DNA of 21,573 bases from Parvularculaceae bacterium UBA4496. Lineage in GTDB: Bacteria > Pseudomonadota > Alphaproteobacteria > Caulobacterales > Parvularculaceae. The position numbers and the translations under genes are program-made. The stretch is from contig DGNI01000159.1 in assembly GCA_002388885.1 (NCBI GenBank), positions 2,694 through 24,266 on the forward strand, in the 5' to 3' direction. Positions 14,237 through 20,912 of the stretch are shown here, piece after piece (within the stretch, counting starts at the first letter, position 1; each line of letters opens with the position of its first letter). Under the pieces are notes generated by a model. The model saw only the letters and a program-made list of their open reading frames with translations. It had not been told where the DNA came from and searched no databases.

Positions 14237-14286
14237 GTGGTAGCTTTTGAGATGAAGGGACCGCTGCGCTACCACTAAGCTACCAT
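14237..14286. promoter_or_regulatory. Paired GCTACCA motif and inverted copy, right (P-side) arm
   Basis: GCTACCAC at 14268-14275 and GCTACCAT at 14279-14286 (11-base period), with an inverted GTGGTAGC at 14237-14244 between them and the integrase start. The direct pair matches the pair at 2628-2646 in motif, spacing and orientation. Candidate arm sites for integrase or excisionase, which would also let these proteins control the integrase promoter. Confidence 0.5.
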
Positions 14287-14302
14287 CTGGGGTCTATCGT
14301 CG

Positions 14303-14375
14303 GGAAACGCAAGGCATAGTAATGCCCATTTTATGGGGATATTTTCAACAATGGGAAACGGCAGGTAAACGCAGG
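14303..14375 (+). repeat. Short direct repeats next to the attR core
   Basis: GGAAACGCAAGG (14303-14314), GGAAACGGCAGG (14354-14365) and GGTAAACGCAGG (14364-14375) are near-copies, two of them overlapping, within 90 bases of the attR core. Tyrosine integrases commonly bind such arm-type repeats beside the core. Confidence 0.45.
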
Positions 14376-14390
14376 AATCGAAGAACGCGA

Positions 14391-14437
14391 CATTCGTAAT
14401 GATGGGGTCAGGTGTTCGAGTCACCTATGCGGCACCA
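14391..14437 (+). repeat. attR core: 47-bp direct repeat, right copy
   Basis: Exact copy of the 3' 47 bases of tRNA-Thr (2515-2561), lacking the 5' half of the gene, so it is not a functional tRNA. It marks the right junction of the element with the chromosome. The sequence after it (from 14438) is what followed the tRNA before insertion. Confidence 0.95.
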
Positions 14438-14462
14438 CTTCTTCCTTGAGCGAGTTGGGCGC

Positions 14463-14477
14463 ACGCAATATTTGCGT
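14463..14477 (+). terminator. Small hairpin, possibly the old tRNA-Thr terminator
   Basis: ACGCAA/TTGCGT with a 3-base loop, about 25 bases after the attR core. Before the insertion it would have followed tRNA-Thr. No T-run follows, so the assignment is weak. Confidence 0.25.
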
Positions 14478-14507
14478 TATGATTCCTGATCGCTTGAGGA
14501 GCCATTC

Positions 14508-16079
14508 ATCTTAAAAGAAACCATCAATGCGACGCGGCCGCTGGTTTTCTGGCCGCCCGTCATATTGCTGACCGGCGCGCTCGCCTTCAGCCTGGTCGAT
14601 TTTGACGGGTTTTACGCAACGGTGAAGCGCGCCAATGACTGGATACTGTCGAGTTTCGACTGGCTGTTCAGCTATGCGTCTTTCGCTGCCGTATGCCTTG
14701 TCGCATGGGTTGCTTTATCGCCGCTTGGCGGCGTGCGCATCGGCGGGCCTGAGGCCAAGCCGCTCTTGAGCCGCTGGAACTGGTTCTCGATTACGCTCTG
14801 CACGACTATCGCCATCGGCATTTTATTCTGGGGCGCGGCGGAGCCGATGTTTCATGTGAGCGCGCCGCCGGACTATGCGGGCGTTGAACCGCATACGGAC
14901 GGCGCGGCGCAATTTGCGCTTTCGTCAATGTTCATGCACTGGACGATTACGCCCTACGCTATTTACACGGTGCCTGCGCTCGCCTTCGCGCTGGCGCATT
15001 ACAATCTCAAGCGGCCTTATTCGTTGAGCGGGCCTCTATCGGTTGTCTTTGGCAAAGTGGCTACGGGGCGCGCCGGCGCGCTGATTGATGCGGTCGGGCT
15101 TTACGCGTTGGTGGCCGGCGTTGCTGCGTCATTGGGCGCCGGCGTCATGACTTTATCCGGCGGGCTTGAGGCAAGTCTTGGAGTTTACGATAGCGTCTGG
15201 CTTCGTTTCGCGATCACGGCCGCGATTGTTCTGGTGTTTGTCGCCTCATCGGTTAGCGGGGTACAGCGCGGCATCAAATATCTGTCAGATATCAACACGA
15301 AGTTCTTCTTCGTACTGGTCATCTTTGTGCTTCTTGCCGGGCCCACCCTGCAGATTTTGATGCTTGGCGCCGAAAGCGCCGTTGAATACATCACGAAATT
15401 CATTCCTCGCAGTCTTGCGCTGGGCGAGCGCGCCAGTGATCCGTGGATGCGCGACTGGACGGTGTTTTACTACGCCAACTGGCTCGCCTGGGCGCCGGTG
15501 ACGGCGCTTTTCCTGGGGCGAATTTCTGTCGGTTATACGGTACGCGAATTCATATTGTTCAACCTTGTTGCGCCGGCCGGGTTCGGCGCCGTGTGGATGA
15601 CGGTGTTCGGCGGCGCGGCGATCAACGCCGACGCGACAGGAGGCGCATTGTCCGCGGCGCTTGATGCGCGCGGGCCCGAGTCGGTGATTTATGCGTTGTT
15701 CAATGCCCTGCCGTTCAGCCAGATTGTCATCGCGATTTTCATTTTCCTGACATTCATTTCCTTCGCCACGGCCATGGATTCGAACACGCATTCAATCGCA
15801 GGCGTGTGCCTGAAAAATGTAAAGCCGGGTGAACGGCGCCAGAAAGCCGAACGCTGGATAAAAATATTCTGGGGCGCGCTTGTGGGCGCCGTCGCTTTCA
15901 CCATGACGTCGACGACCGGCATTGACGGCGTAAAAATGCTGTCCAATCTCGGCGGACTGCCGGGATTGTTCATACTGATTTGTATGGGGGCGGTCATCAT
16001 CGCCATGCGCGTTTCGTGGCTTGCCGAAATTCGGGCCGCGGCGCAGCCGGCGCCGGGAGCGTTCGTTTCAGGTAAATAA
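14508..16079 (+). CDS. BCCT-family betaine/choline/carnitine-type transporter
   Basis: About 523-residue secondary transporter with twelve hydrophobic segments. The family signature is clear: D-W-T-V-F-Y-Y-A-N-W-L-A-W-A-P-V followed by L-G-R-I-S-V-G-Y-T-V-R-E-F, and F-W-G-A-A-E-P in an early helix. Substrates of the family are quaternary ammonium osmolytes, imported with Na+ or H+ or exchanged; this one is not identifiable. The frame is open from 14490 with family-like N-terminus (I-N-A-T-R-P-L-V-F-W-P-P-V-I) but without ATG or GTG. GAGGAG at 14496-14501 points to an ATC codon at 14508, used here as tentative start; the first standard alternative is TTG at 14565, which would cut into the first membrane helix. 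Its 3' end overlaps the convergent pxpC gene by 12 bases. The neighbourhood hints at a role near 5-oxoproline metabolism, unproven. Confidence 0.85.
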   Translation: MLKETINATRPLVFWPPVILLTGALAFSLVDFDGFYATVKRANDWILSSFDWLFSYASFAAVCLVAWVALSPLGGVRIGGPEAKPLLSRWNWFSITLCTTIAIGILFWGAAEPMFHVSAPPDYAGVEPHTDGAAQFALSSMFMHWTITPYAIYTVPALAFALAHYNLKRPYSLSGPLSVVFGKVATGRAGALIDAVGLYALVAGVAASLGAGVMTLSGGLEASLGVYDSVWLRFAITAAIVLVFVASSVSGVQRGIKYLSDINTKFFFVLVIFVLLAGPTLQILMLGAESAVEYITKFIPRSLALGERASDPWMRDWTVFYYANWLAWAPVTALFLGRISVGYTVREFILFNLVAPAGFGAVWMTVFGGAAINADATGGALSAALDARGPESVIYALFNALPFSQIVIAIFIFLTFISFATAMDSNTHSIAGVCLKNVKPGERRQKAERWIKIFWGALVGAVAFTMTSTTGIDGVKMLSNLGGLPGLFILICMGAVIIAMRVSWLAEIRAAAQPAPGAFVSGK

Positions 16080-17012
16080 GCCCTGCGGCAGCCAGCCTTC
16101 GAATAGCGCTTCCTTCTTGCGCGCGATATCGCGCGCTTCAGCGGGTGACGTTTTCCGGAACCAGACTTCGTCGCCGGGGCGAAGCTGGCCTGTAAGATGA
16201 AGGTCGGCGCCGATCACCTGTGCGATCCGCGGATAGCCGCCGACCGTCTGTGCGTCCGCCATGAGCAGAAAGGGCGCGCCGCTTCGCGGACATTGCACCG
16301 TACCGGGAAAAACCGGACTGCTCGCCATGGTAATTTCCTCACGCATGTGCAGCCGGGGTCCGTCGAGTTCGGCGCCCATGCGGTCGGCGCGCCGGCCTAC
16401 GGCCCAGCGCATCGTGAAAAAATGTTCGCTGTCATCTTCAAGCAAACCGGCTTCCGGCCCAGCAGTTGCGCGCAACACAAAACTCCGGCTCAGCATTGTC
16501 TGCATCGGCCGGGGAACGTCGCGCGGCGCTGTTGTTTGCAGTTCAGCGGAAGCCAGCACGTCGCCGCTGCTTAATGCGCGGCCTTCAATGCCGCCAAGCC
16601 CGGCGGCGAGATAGGTGGAAACGCTGCCAAGAAAATCGTCGCCGGAAAAACCGCCCTCAAACGCGATATAGCATCGCGCGCCAGCATTCGCGGCGCCGAG
16701 AACAAGCATGTCGCCAGCTTTTCCTTCGATGCGTCGATAGAGCGGAGCAGGTTCGCCGTTGAGGCGCGGCGTCATGTCAGCGCCGGCGAGAGCGAATGAA
16801 ATTTTTTTCTCAAAGCGCAACGCCGAGCCTTTGAGCGTGCATTCGAGCGCCGCGGCGTTCGGCGGATTGCCAAGTGATGCATTTGCGAGCGCCAGCGACA
16901 CGGGGTCTGCGGCGCCGGAAAGCGGAACGCCCTGATGCCGTTTGCCGCGCCGACCGAGATCCTGCAGCGTCGTCGAAAGTCCCGGTTCAAGAATTGTTGC
17001 AAGAGGCGTCAT
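16068..17012 (-). CDS. pxpC: 5-oxoprolinase subunit C
   Basis: 314 residues of the biotin-dependent carboxyltransferase-like (KipA/PxpC) family. With PxpA and PxpB it forms the bacterial ATP-dependent 5-oxoprolinase that opens 5-oxoproline (pyroglutamate) to glutamate in the cytosol. Family features: L-E-P-G-L-S-T-T-L-Q-D-L-G-R-R-G near the N-terminus, G-V-P-L-S-G-A-A-D-P, A-L-E-C-T-L, G-A-D-M, and Y-I-A-F-E-G-G-F in the first half, G-A-P-F-L-L-M-A-D-A-Q-T-V-G-G-Y-P-R-I-A near residue 250-270. ATG 17012 overlaps the pxpB stop by 4 bases (ATGA). Last gene of the four-gene operon; its stop overlaps the BCCT gene end, so transcription from both sides collides here. Confidence 0.93.
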   Translation of the reverse strand: MTPLATILEPGLSTTLQDLGRRGKRHQGVPLSGAADPVSLALANASLGNPPNAAALECTLKGSALRFEKKISFALAGADMTPRLNGEPAPLYRRIEGKAGDMLVLGAANAGARCYIAFEGGFSGDDFLGSVSTYLAAGLGGIEGRALSSGDVLASAELQTTAPRDVPRPMQTMLSRSFVLRATAGPEAGLLEDDSEHFFTMRWAVGRRADRMGAELDGPRLHMREEITMASSPVFPGTVQCPRSGAPFLLMADAQTVGGYPRIAQVIGADLHLTGQLRPGDEVWFRKTSPAEARDIARKKEALFEGWLPQGLFT

Positions 17013-17704
17013 TGTTGTGCGTCCGCAATCTTTTCGAATTTTTCTGCACTGATCGGTATGAAGCGGACCTCATCCCCGGGAGAAAATTTGAACGGATCGC
17101 CCGCTTTGGAATGGAAAAGTTTCACGGGTGTGCGACCGATGATGCGCCAGCCGCCGGGCGAGGCGAGGGGGTAAACGCCGGTCATGCCGCCAGCGACGCC
17201 GACGGATCCGGCGGCGACGCGCGGGCGCGGCGTTTCAAGCCGCGACATGCGCAGCGCCTCATCGAGCGGGCCGAGATAAGCAAAGCCCGGCGCAAAACCG
17301 ACGGTCAAAACGCGGTACGGCCTTGCTGTATGAATAGCGATTAGCTGTTCTGATGACAAAGAAGCGCGTTTGCCAAGATCATCAAGATCAGCACCATATT
17401 CGCCGCCGTAACAGACCGGAATTTCGAATTTGTTTTTCGGCGCAGGAACAGTGGCTGGCGTGGAACGCAATGCTTCTGTCAGCCAGTCATATGTGGCGGC
17501 AAGAGCTGCGAGAGCCGGATCAACCCTGATGACCAGACTGTCGACGCCCGCAACGGAGTCAGTTACGCCCGCGCGCATCCGTAACGCATCGGCAACGGCG
17601 TTAACATAGAGCGCTGCTGCAATTTCATCGTCAACGTCGTGGAGTCGCGCTATCCATCCGCGTTCTCCATAAGGCGCGATGGAATGGCGGAAGACGCTAC
17701 TCAT
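17009..17704 (-). CDS. pxpB: 5-oxoprolinase subunit B
   Basis: 231 residues of the KipI/PxpB family, the cyclophilin-like partner of PxpC. Typical motifs: F-E-I-P-V-C-Y-G-G-E-Y-G-A-D-L (about 92-106), V-G-F-A-P-G-F-A-Y-L-G (about 137-147), V-A-A-G-S-V-G-V-A-G-G-M-T-G-V-Y-P and G-G-W-R-I-I-G-R-T-P. Length and order of motifs are normal. It starts at ATG 17704, overlapping the pxpA stop by 4 bases, and overlaps pxpC by 4 bases. Stoichiometric, translationally coupled production of the three subunits is expected. Confidence 0.93.
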   Translation of the reverse strand: MSSVFRHSIAPYGERGWIARLHDVDDEIAAALYVNAVADALRMRAGVTDSVAGVDSLVIRVDPALAALAATYDWLTEALRSTPATVPAPKNKFEIPVCYGGEYGADLDDLGKRASLSSEQLIAIHTARPYRVLTVGFAPGFAYLGPLDEALRMSRLETPRPRVAAGSVGVAGGMTGVYPLASPGGWRIIGRTPVKLFHSKAGDPFKFSPGDEVRFIPISAEKFEKIADAQQ

Positions 17705-18444
17705 GCAAACGTCCTGATCGTAAAGCCGTCGCTTTCAAGCGCCGCGCGCACAGCTCTTGCTGTCTCTGCAGCACCCGGTGAGTCGGAGTGGATGCACAAG
17801 GTTTGAACCGTAAGGGTCAACGCTCCGCCGGACGCTCTGAAGGTTTCGCCTTTTGCGATGGCGCGCGCCTGTTCTGCCCTCGCTGCAACATCTTCAATGA
17901 CTGCGCCCGGCGTTCCGCGCGGCGTTAAGGCGCCGGATTGTAGGTAAAGACGATCGACAAAGCCTTCCGCAGAAAAATTTTTGCCTGCAATTTTTGCCGC
18001 GTCTTCAATTTTTGAACCGGGCGGACCGACGATGATAGCGCCGCCTGCAGCTTCAACAATCAATTCCGCCAGCGGCAAGTCTTTCGCGGCGTCATTGTAA
18101 AGCGCGCCATGCGGTTTTACATGATTTAGGGATGCGCCTTCATCGTCAGTAATTTTTTTCAGCGCCGCAATCTGATCTTTCAGGGACTCTAGCAGTTCGG
18201 TGGCGTCGAATTTGAGACTGCGGCGGCCAAACCCCTCACGGTCAGGATAGGAAGGGTGCGCGCCGATACTGACATTGCGCTTTTTGGCAAGTCTTACGGT
18301 GTGGACCATCGTTTCGTCATCACCAGCGTGCCCGCCGCAGGCAATGGAACATGAAGAAACAAGTAGCATGAGTTCGGCTTCAGCGCTGCGTTGATTGTCG
18401 TCAGTGTACTCGCCCATATCAGCGTTGAGATCGATGGCCTGCAT
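17701..18444 (-). CDS. pxpA: 5-oxoprolinase subunit A
   Basis: 247 residues of the LamB/YcsF (PxpA) family, the subunit thought to carry 5-oxoproline hydrolysis in the PxpABC complex. Motifs: D-L-N-A-D-M-G-E at the N-terminus, I-A-C-G-G-H-A-G-D, G-A-H-P-S-Y-P-D-R-E-G-F-G-R-R and H-V-K-P-H-G-A-L-Y-N, all with their conserved Asp, His and Lys. I chose ATG 18444, which shares one base with the upstream TGA (TGATG) and has GGAG 7 bases before it; a GTG one codon earlier is the alternative. It follows the Nramp-like gene directly and overlaps pxpB by 4 bases. Confidence 0.94.
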   Translation of the reverse strand: MQAIDLNADMGEYTDDNQRSAEAELMLLVSSCSIACGGHAGDDETMVHTVRLAKKRNVSIGAHPSYPDREGFGRRSLKFDATELLESLKDQIAALKKITDDEGASLNHVKPHGALYNDAAKDLPLAELIVEAAGGAIIVGPPGSKIEDAAKIAGKNFSAEGFVDRLYLQSGALTPRGTPGAVIEDVAARAEQARAIAKGETFRASGGALTLTVQTLCIHSDSPGAAETARAVRAALESDGFTIRTFA

Positions 18445-19661
18445 CACAATACTCCAAGCGCACGCAGAAAGCCGCGAAGGCCCAGCATGGCGGCGATGAG
18501 CGTCACAATGAGACCCGCGGTGTTAGCGATAAGGCCATTTGCGTATGCGCCGAGAAGTTTTCTGCTATTCGCGGCGTAGAGAAGAAACACAGCTATAACC
18601 GGCAATAAAACGCCGTTGGCGATTTGCGCGAAAAGAATGATTTCGATAGGACGCGCGCCGGTGACGGCGACAATAGCGCCGACAAGAAGAACCGCGCCCG
18701 CGACCATGCGAAATTTTACGACTTTCGGGTCGCTTTCGAATTTGAAGAGTTCTGCGGCGGCGAAGCCTGTCGCAAGCGGCGCAGTAATCGCGGATGAGAG
18801 TCCTGCGGCGAACAGCCCGGTTGCGAGCAGGTAAGTTGCGCTCGCGCCGAAAGCAGGTTCGAGCTGGCGCGCCATATCGGCTGCGTTACTAATGGTTCGT
18901 CCCGAGCCAAAAAGGCTCGCCGCCGCTGTTGAAAGGACAAGGATGGAAACGATGCCGCCGACGCCTATGGATAGCCGTGCGTCGAATCGCGTCTCATTCA
19001 GATCACCAGCGCTATTCCACCGCTTGCGCGCCGCTGCAGCGTGAAGAAAGAGATTGTAAGGAACGATTGTCGTTCCGATCAGTCCAAGCACAATGGGAAA
19101 GGCGCCGAGCGGTATGGAGGGAACCAAAGCCCCTTTGACTAACGCCGTCCAGTTCGGGCCGATGATGATGAGTGCTGTCGCAAACGCCAGCGTCATCACC
19201 AACACCGCAGCGATTAAAACTTTTTCGATGATGCGGTAGCCGCCAAAGAGTAGGATCAGGCCAGCAATAAGGGCGATAGAGGCGGCGATGTAGCCTCTTG
19301 ATGCAAGCTCTGGAAAAGCGGCTTCAACGCCCAGCGCCGCGCCAGCGATATTGCCGCCTTCATAAGCGGCGTTGCCGACAAACAACGCCGCTATGATCAG
19401 AGCGGCGGAAATCCATTTCAGCAAGGGCGTTTCAGCGAAGCGCTCCATAATCGCCTCGCCGAGACCGCGCCTTGCGACGACGCCGAGCCGCGCGGCCATC
19501 TCCTGCAGGATGACGGCGGCGACGGTGGCGAACACCAGAGCCCAGACGAGAGCATAACCATAGCCCGCGCCGGCGAGCGTTGCAGTGGTGACGGTGCCAG
19601 GGCCGATGAAGGCGGCGGCGGTGAGGGCGCCAGGCCCGATGGCGCGAAAGCGGTTGAACAT
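18444..19661 (-). CDS. Nramp-like transporter, likely for the 5-oxoproline pathway
   Basis: 405 residues with about eleven membrane helices and the Nramp fold pattern. Where metal transporters have D-P-G-N in helix 1, this protein has G-P-G-T (residues 20-23), and where they have M-P-H-N in helix 6 it has V-P-Y-N (200-203). The Asp, Asn and Met that coordinate Mn/Fe in known Nramp structures are therefore changed. First gene of an operon with pxpA-pxpB-pxpC, as in B. subtilis where an Nramp-like gene (ycsG) lies with ycsF and kipI-kipA. Import of 5-oxoproline or a related compound rather than metal is a reasonable inference. ATG 19661 lacks a strong ribosome site; only about 50 bases separate it from the upstream terminator, so its promoter must be short or lie within that hairpin region. 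Confidence 0.88.
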   Translation of the reverse strand: MFNRFRAIGPGALTAAAFIGPGTVTTATLAGAGYGYALVWALVFATVAAVILQEMAARLGVVARRGLGEAIMERFAETPLLKWISAALIIAALFVGNAAYEGGNIAGAALGVEAAFPELASRGYIAASIALIAGLILLFGGYRIIEKVLIAAVLVMTLAFATALIIIGPNWTALVKGALVPSIPLGAFPIVLGLIGTTIVPYNLFLHAAAARKRWNSAGDLNETRFDARLSIGVGGIVSILVLSTAAASLFGSGRTISNAADMARQLEPAFGASATYLLATGLFAAGLSSAITAPLATGFAAAELFKFESDPKVVKFRMVAGAVLLVGAIVAVTGARPIEIILFAQIANGVLLPVIAVFLLYAANSRKLLGAYANGLIANTAGLIVTLIAAMLGLRGFLRALGVL

Positions 19662-19711
19662 GGGTGCGACGTTAGCGCGGGCGCCCGGAAAAAGCGAACC
19701 GGGCGAAGAAA

Positions 19712-19742
19712 AACCGCCCCGGCTTTAAAAGCCGGGGCGGTT
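19712..19742 (-). terminator. Strong rho-independent terminator of the TPR gene
   Basis: A 14-bp GC-rich stem (AACCGCCCCGGCTT paired with its complement) with a 3-base loop. On the minus strand it is followed by a run of T (TTTTTCTT), so it ends the leftward TPR-gene transcript and isolates the Nramp-pxp operon. Confidence 0.88.
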
Positions 19743-19781
19743 GTTTACGCGATACGCAACAGAACAATCGCAGCGATCAGA

Positions 19782-20795
19782 TTATTCGTCTTCGCTTTTC
19801 AACTCGACGCCTTCTGACGCATCCATGGAAGCGTTGGTGACCGGCGCGACTTCAATAAGCGCGATGGGCGCGCCATCGGATTTTTCTTCCGGCTTTTCTT
19901 CTTCTCGGAGCTGCGGTTTCGGCGATGGCGACAGCGGCGCTGCCGGAACAGAATCGAAATCGGGCGTGTCTATATCGTCGGAAGCATATTCCGACCAATA
20001 AGCCGGCTGGTTCATCAGCTGACGATAAACACCGATATTGTTGTCGGCGACAACCGGCGGCAGGTCAGAACGGGCGAGGCGTTCTGCTTCGCCCATGTCG
20101 CCTGAAAGTGCGAGCACCAATGCGAGGTTTTGGCGAATGCGCGAGTTGGCGCCGGCGTTTGCAGAAGCCTGACGCAGCGTGGTGCGCGCCATCGAAAGCT
20201 TGCCGTCAAGCGCGTAGGAAAGGCCCTTGTTGTTCAGCACCATAACTTCGCCCGGCGACATGGCGAGCGCGCGGTCGTATTTGGCCCGTGCGGCGTCATG
20301 CTCACCGATCTGATCAAGCGCGACGCCGTAAGCGGAAAGCGCGCGCCAGTCATTTGGCGATTTCGAAACGGCGGTCTCGAGATATCGGACGGCTTCAAAA
20401 GCGCGGCCGCTTTCAACCAGCGTCTTTCCGTATTCGAGGTTGACGTCTGTATTCGCCGGGTGGGCCGCCGCTGTTTTTTGCATGACGGAAACGGCTTCGT
20501 CATTGGATCCGATCTTGCGGAGCGATTTCGAAAAATTCACTGCGACATTCGGATCGGACTGATTGGTGTTATAACGCGTGCCCCAGAATGCTGCGGCGGC
20601 GATGGGGTCCATCCCTTCGCTCACGGAAGGATCGGAGAATACGCCGATGGCTTCGCGGTAGTCCTTGTTGCCGACGTCATTAGCAGCCGTCGACGAACTG
20701 GCGTTATTGCCCGTAGACGCGCAGGCCGAGAGGGCCAGGATCACAGCCGTGTTGATAATCGTATGTTTCGTTGCAAGCTTGAATGCGTTAAGCAT
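19782..20795 (-). CDS. TPR-repeat lipoprotein (TadD-like)
   Basis: 337 residues. I chose ATG 20795 (AAGGCGAGA before it), which gives a lipoprotein signal with lipobox L-S-A-C at Cys25; a longer frame to 20885 spoils it. Residues about 75-250 are tetratricopeptide repeats: V-N-F-S-K-S-L-R-K-I-G-S, V-N-L-E-Y-G-K-T-L-V-E-S-G-R-A-F-E-A, R-A-L-S-A-Y-G-V-A-L-D-Q-I-G-E-H and L-N-N-K-G-L-S-Y-A-L-D-G-K. The C-terminal ~90 residues are Pro/Glu-rich and probably disordered. The layout resembles TadD, the TPR lipoprotein of Flp pilus machines, but no tad genes are in view, so only the domain call is firm. It is monocistronic here, with its own terminator, and divergent from the aminopeptidase. Confidence 0.87.
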   Translation of the reverse strand: MLNAFKLATKHTIINTAVILALSACASTGNNASSSTAANDVGNKDYREAIGVFSDPSVSEGMDPIAAAAFWGTRYNTNQSDPNVAVNFSKSLRKIGSNDEAVSVMQKTAAAHPANTDVNLEYGKTLVESGRAFEAVRYLETAVSKSPNDWRALSAYGVALDQIGEHDAARAKYDRALAMSPGEVMVLNNKGLSYALDGKLSMARTTLRQASANAGANSRIRQNLALVLALSGDMGEAERLARSDLPPVVADNNIGVYRQLMNQPAYWSEYASDDIDTPDFDSVPAAPLSPSPKPQLREEEKPEEKSDGAPIALIEVAPVTNASMDASEGVELKSEDE

Positions 20796-20912
20796 GGGTC
20801 TCGCCTTTAGTGAATTCCGCTTGAGTTGACCTGCATGGTGGCGCAAGGAATTCAATAAAGGCTTAACCGTATGCTTAATGTGCAACCGATTTGGTAAGTT
20901 AACGGATTATTC

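Larger units (their letters stand above)
2515..14437. mobile_element. Integrative element in tRNA-Thr (about 11.9 kb)
   Basis: The region is bounded by two exact 47-bp copies of the tRNA-Thr 3' end (2515-2561 and 14391-14437), so one excised circle would be 11,876 bp. A tyrosine integrase gene lies just inside the right end. The backbone is the leftward gene cluster from 14219 down to 10635, with an excisionase-like gene and a replication-initiator-like gene followed by iteron-like repeats. Cargo includes an SOS-controlled Y-family polymerase/SRAP module and an AT-richer block with an usher-like gene. I see no relaxase, type IV secretion, capsid, terminase or toxin-antitoxin gene. If it moves between cells it must borrow machinery, as a mobilizable element or phage satellite would. 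Boundaries are directly visible; the mode of transfer is unknown. Confidence 0.93.

Noticed and set aside
14226..14290. tRNA-like text on the minus strand (D-arm-like GTGGTAGC)
   Set aside because: No acceptor or anticodon stem can be closed; better explained as repeated arm motifs.
20812..20853. GAATTCC ... GGAATTC inverted repeat between divergent genes
   Set aside because: Seven-base arms 28 bases apart; too weak to call an operator.
20863..20878. TTAA ... TTAA pair upstream of the TPR and aminopeptidase genes, resembling a CtrA site
   Set aside because: The spacer is eight bases; the usual CtrA site has seven, and no other support is present.
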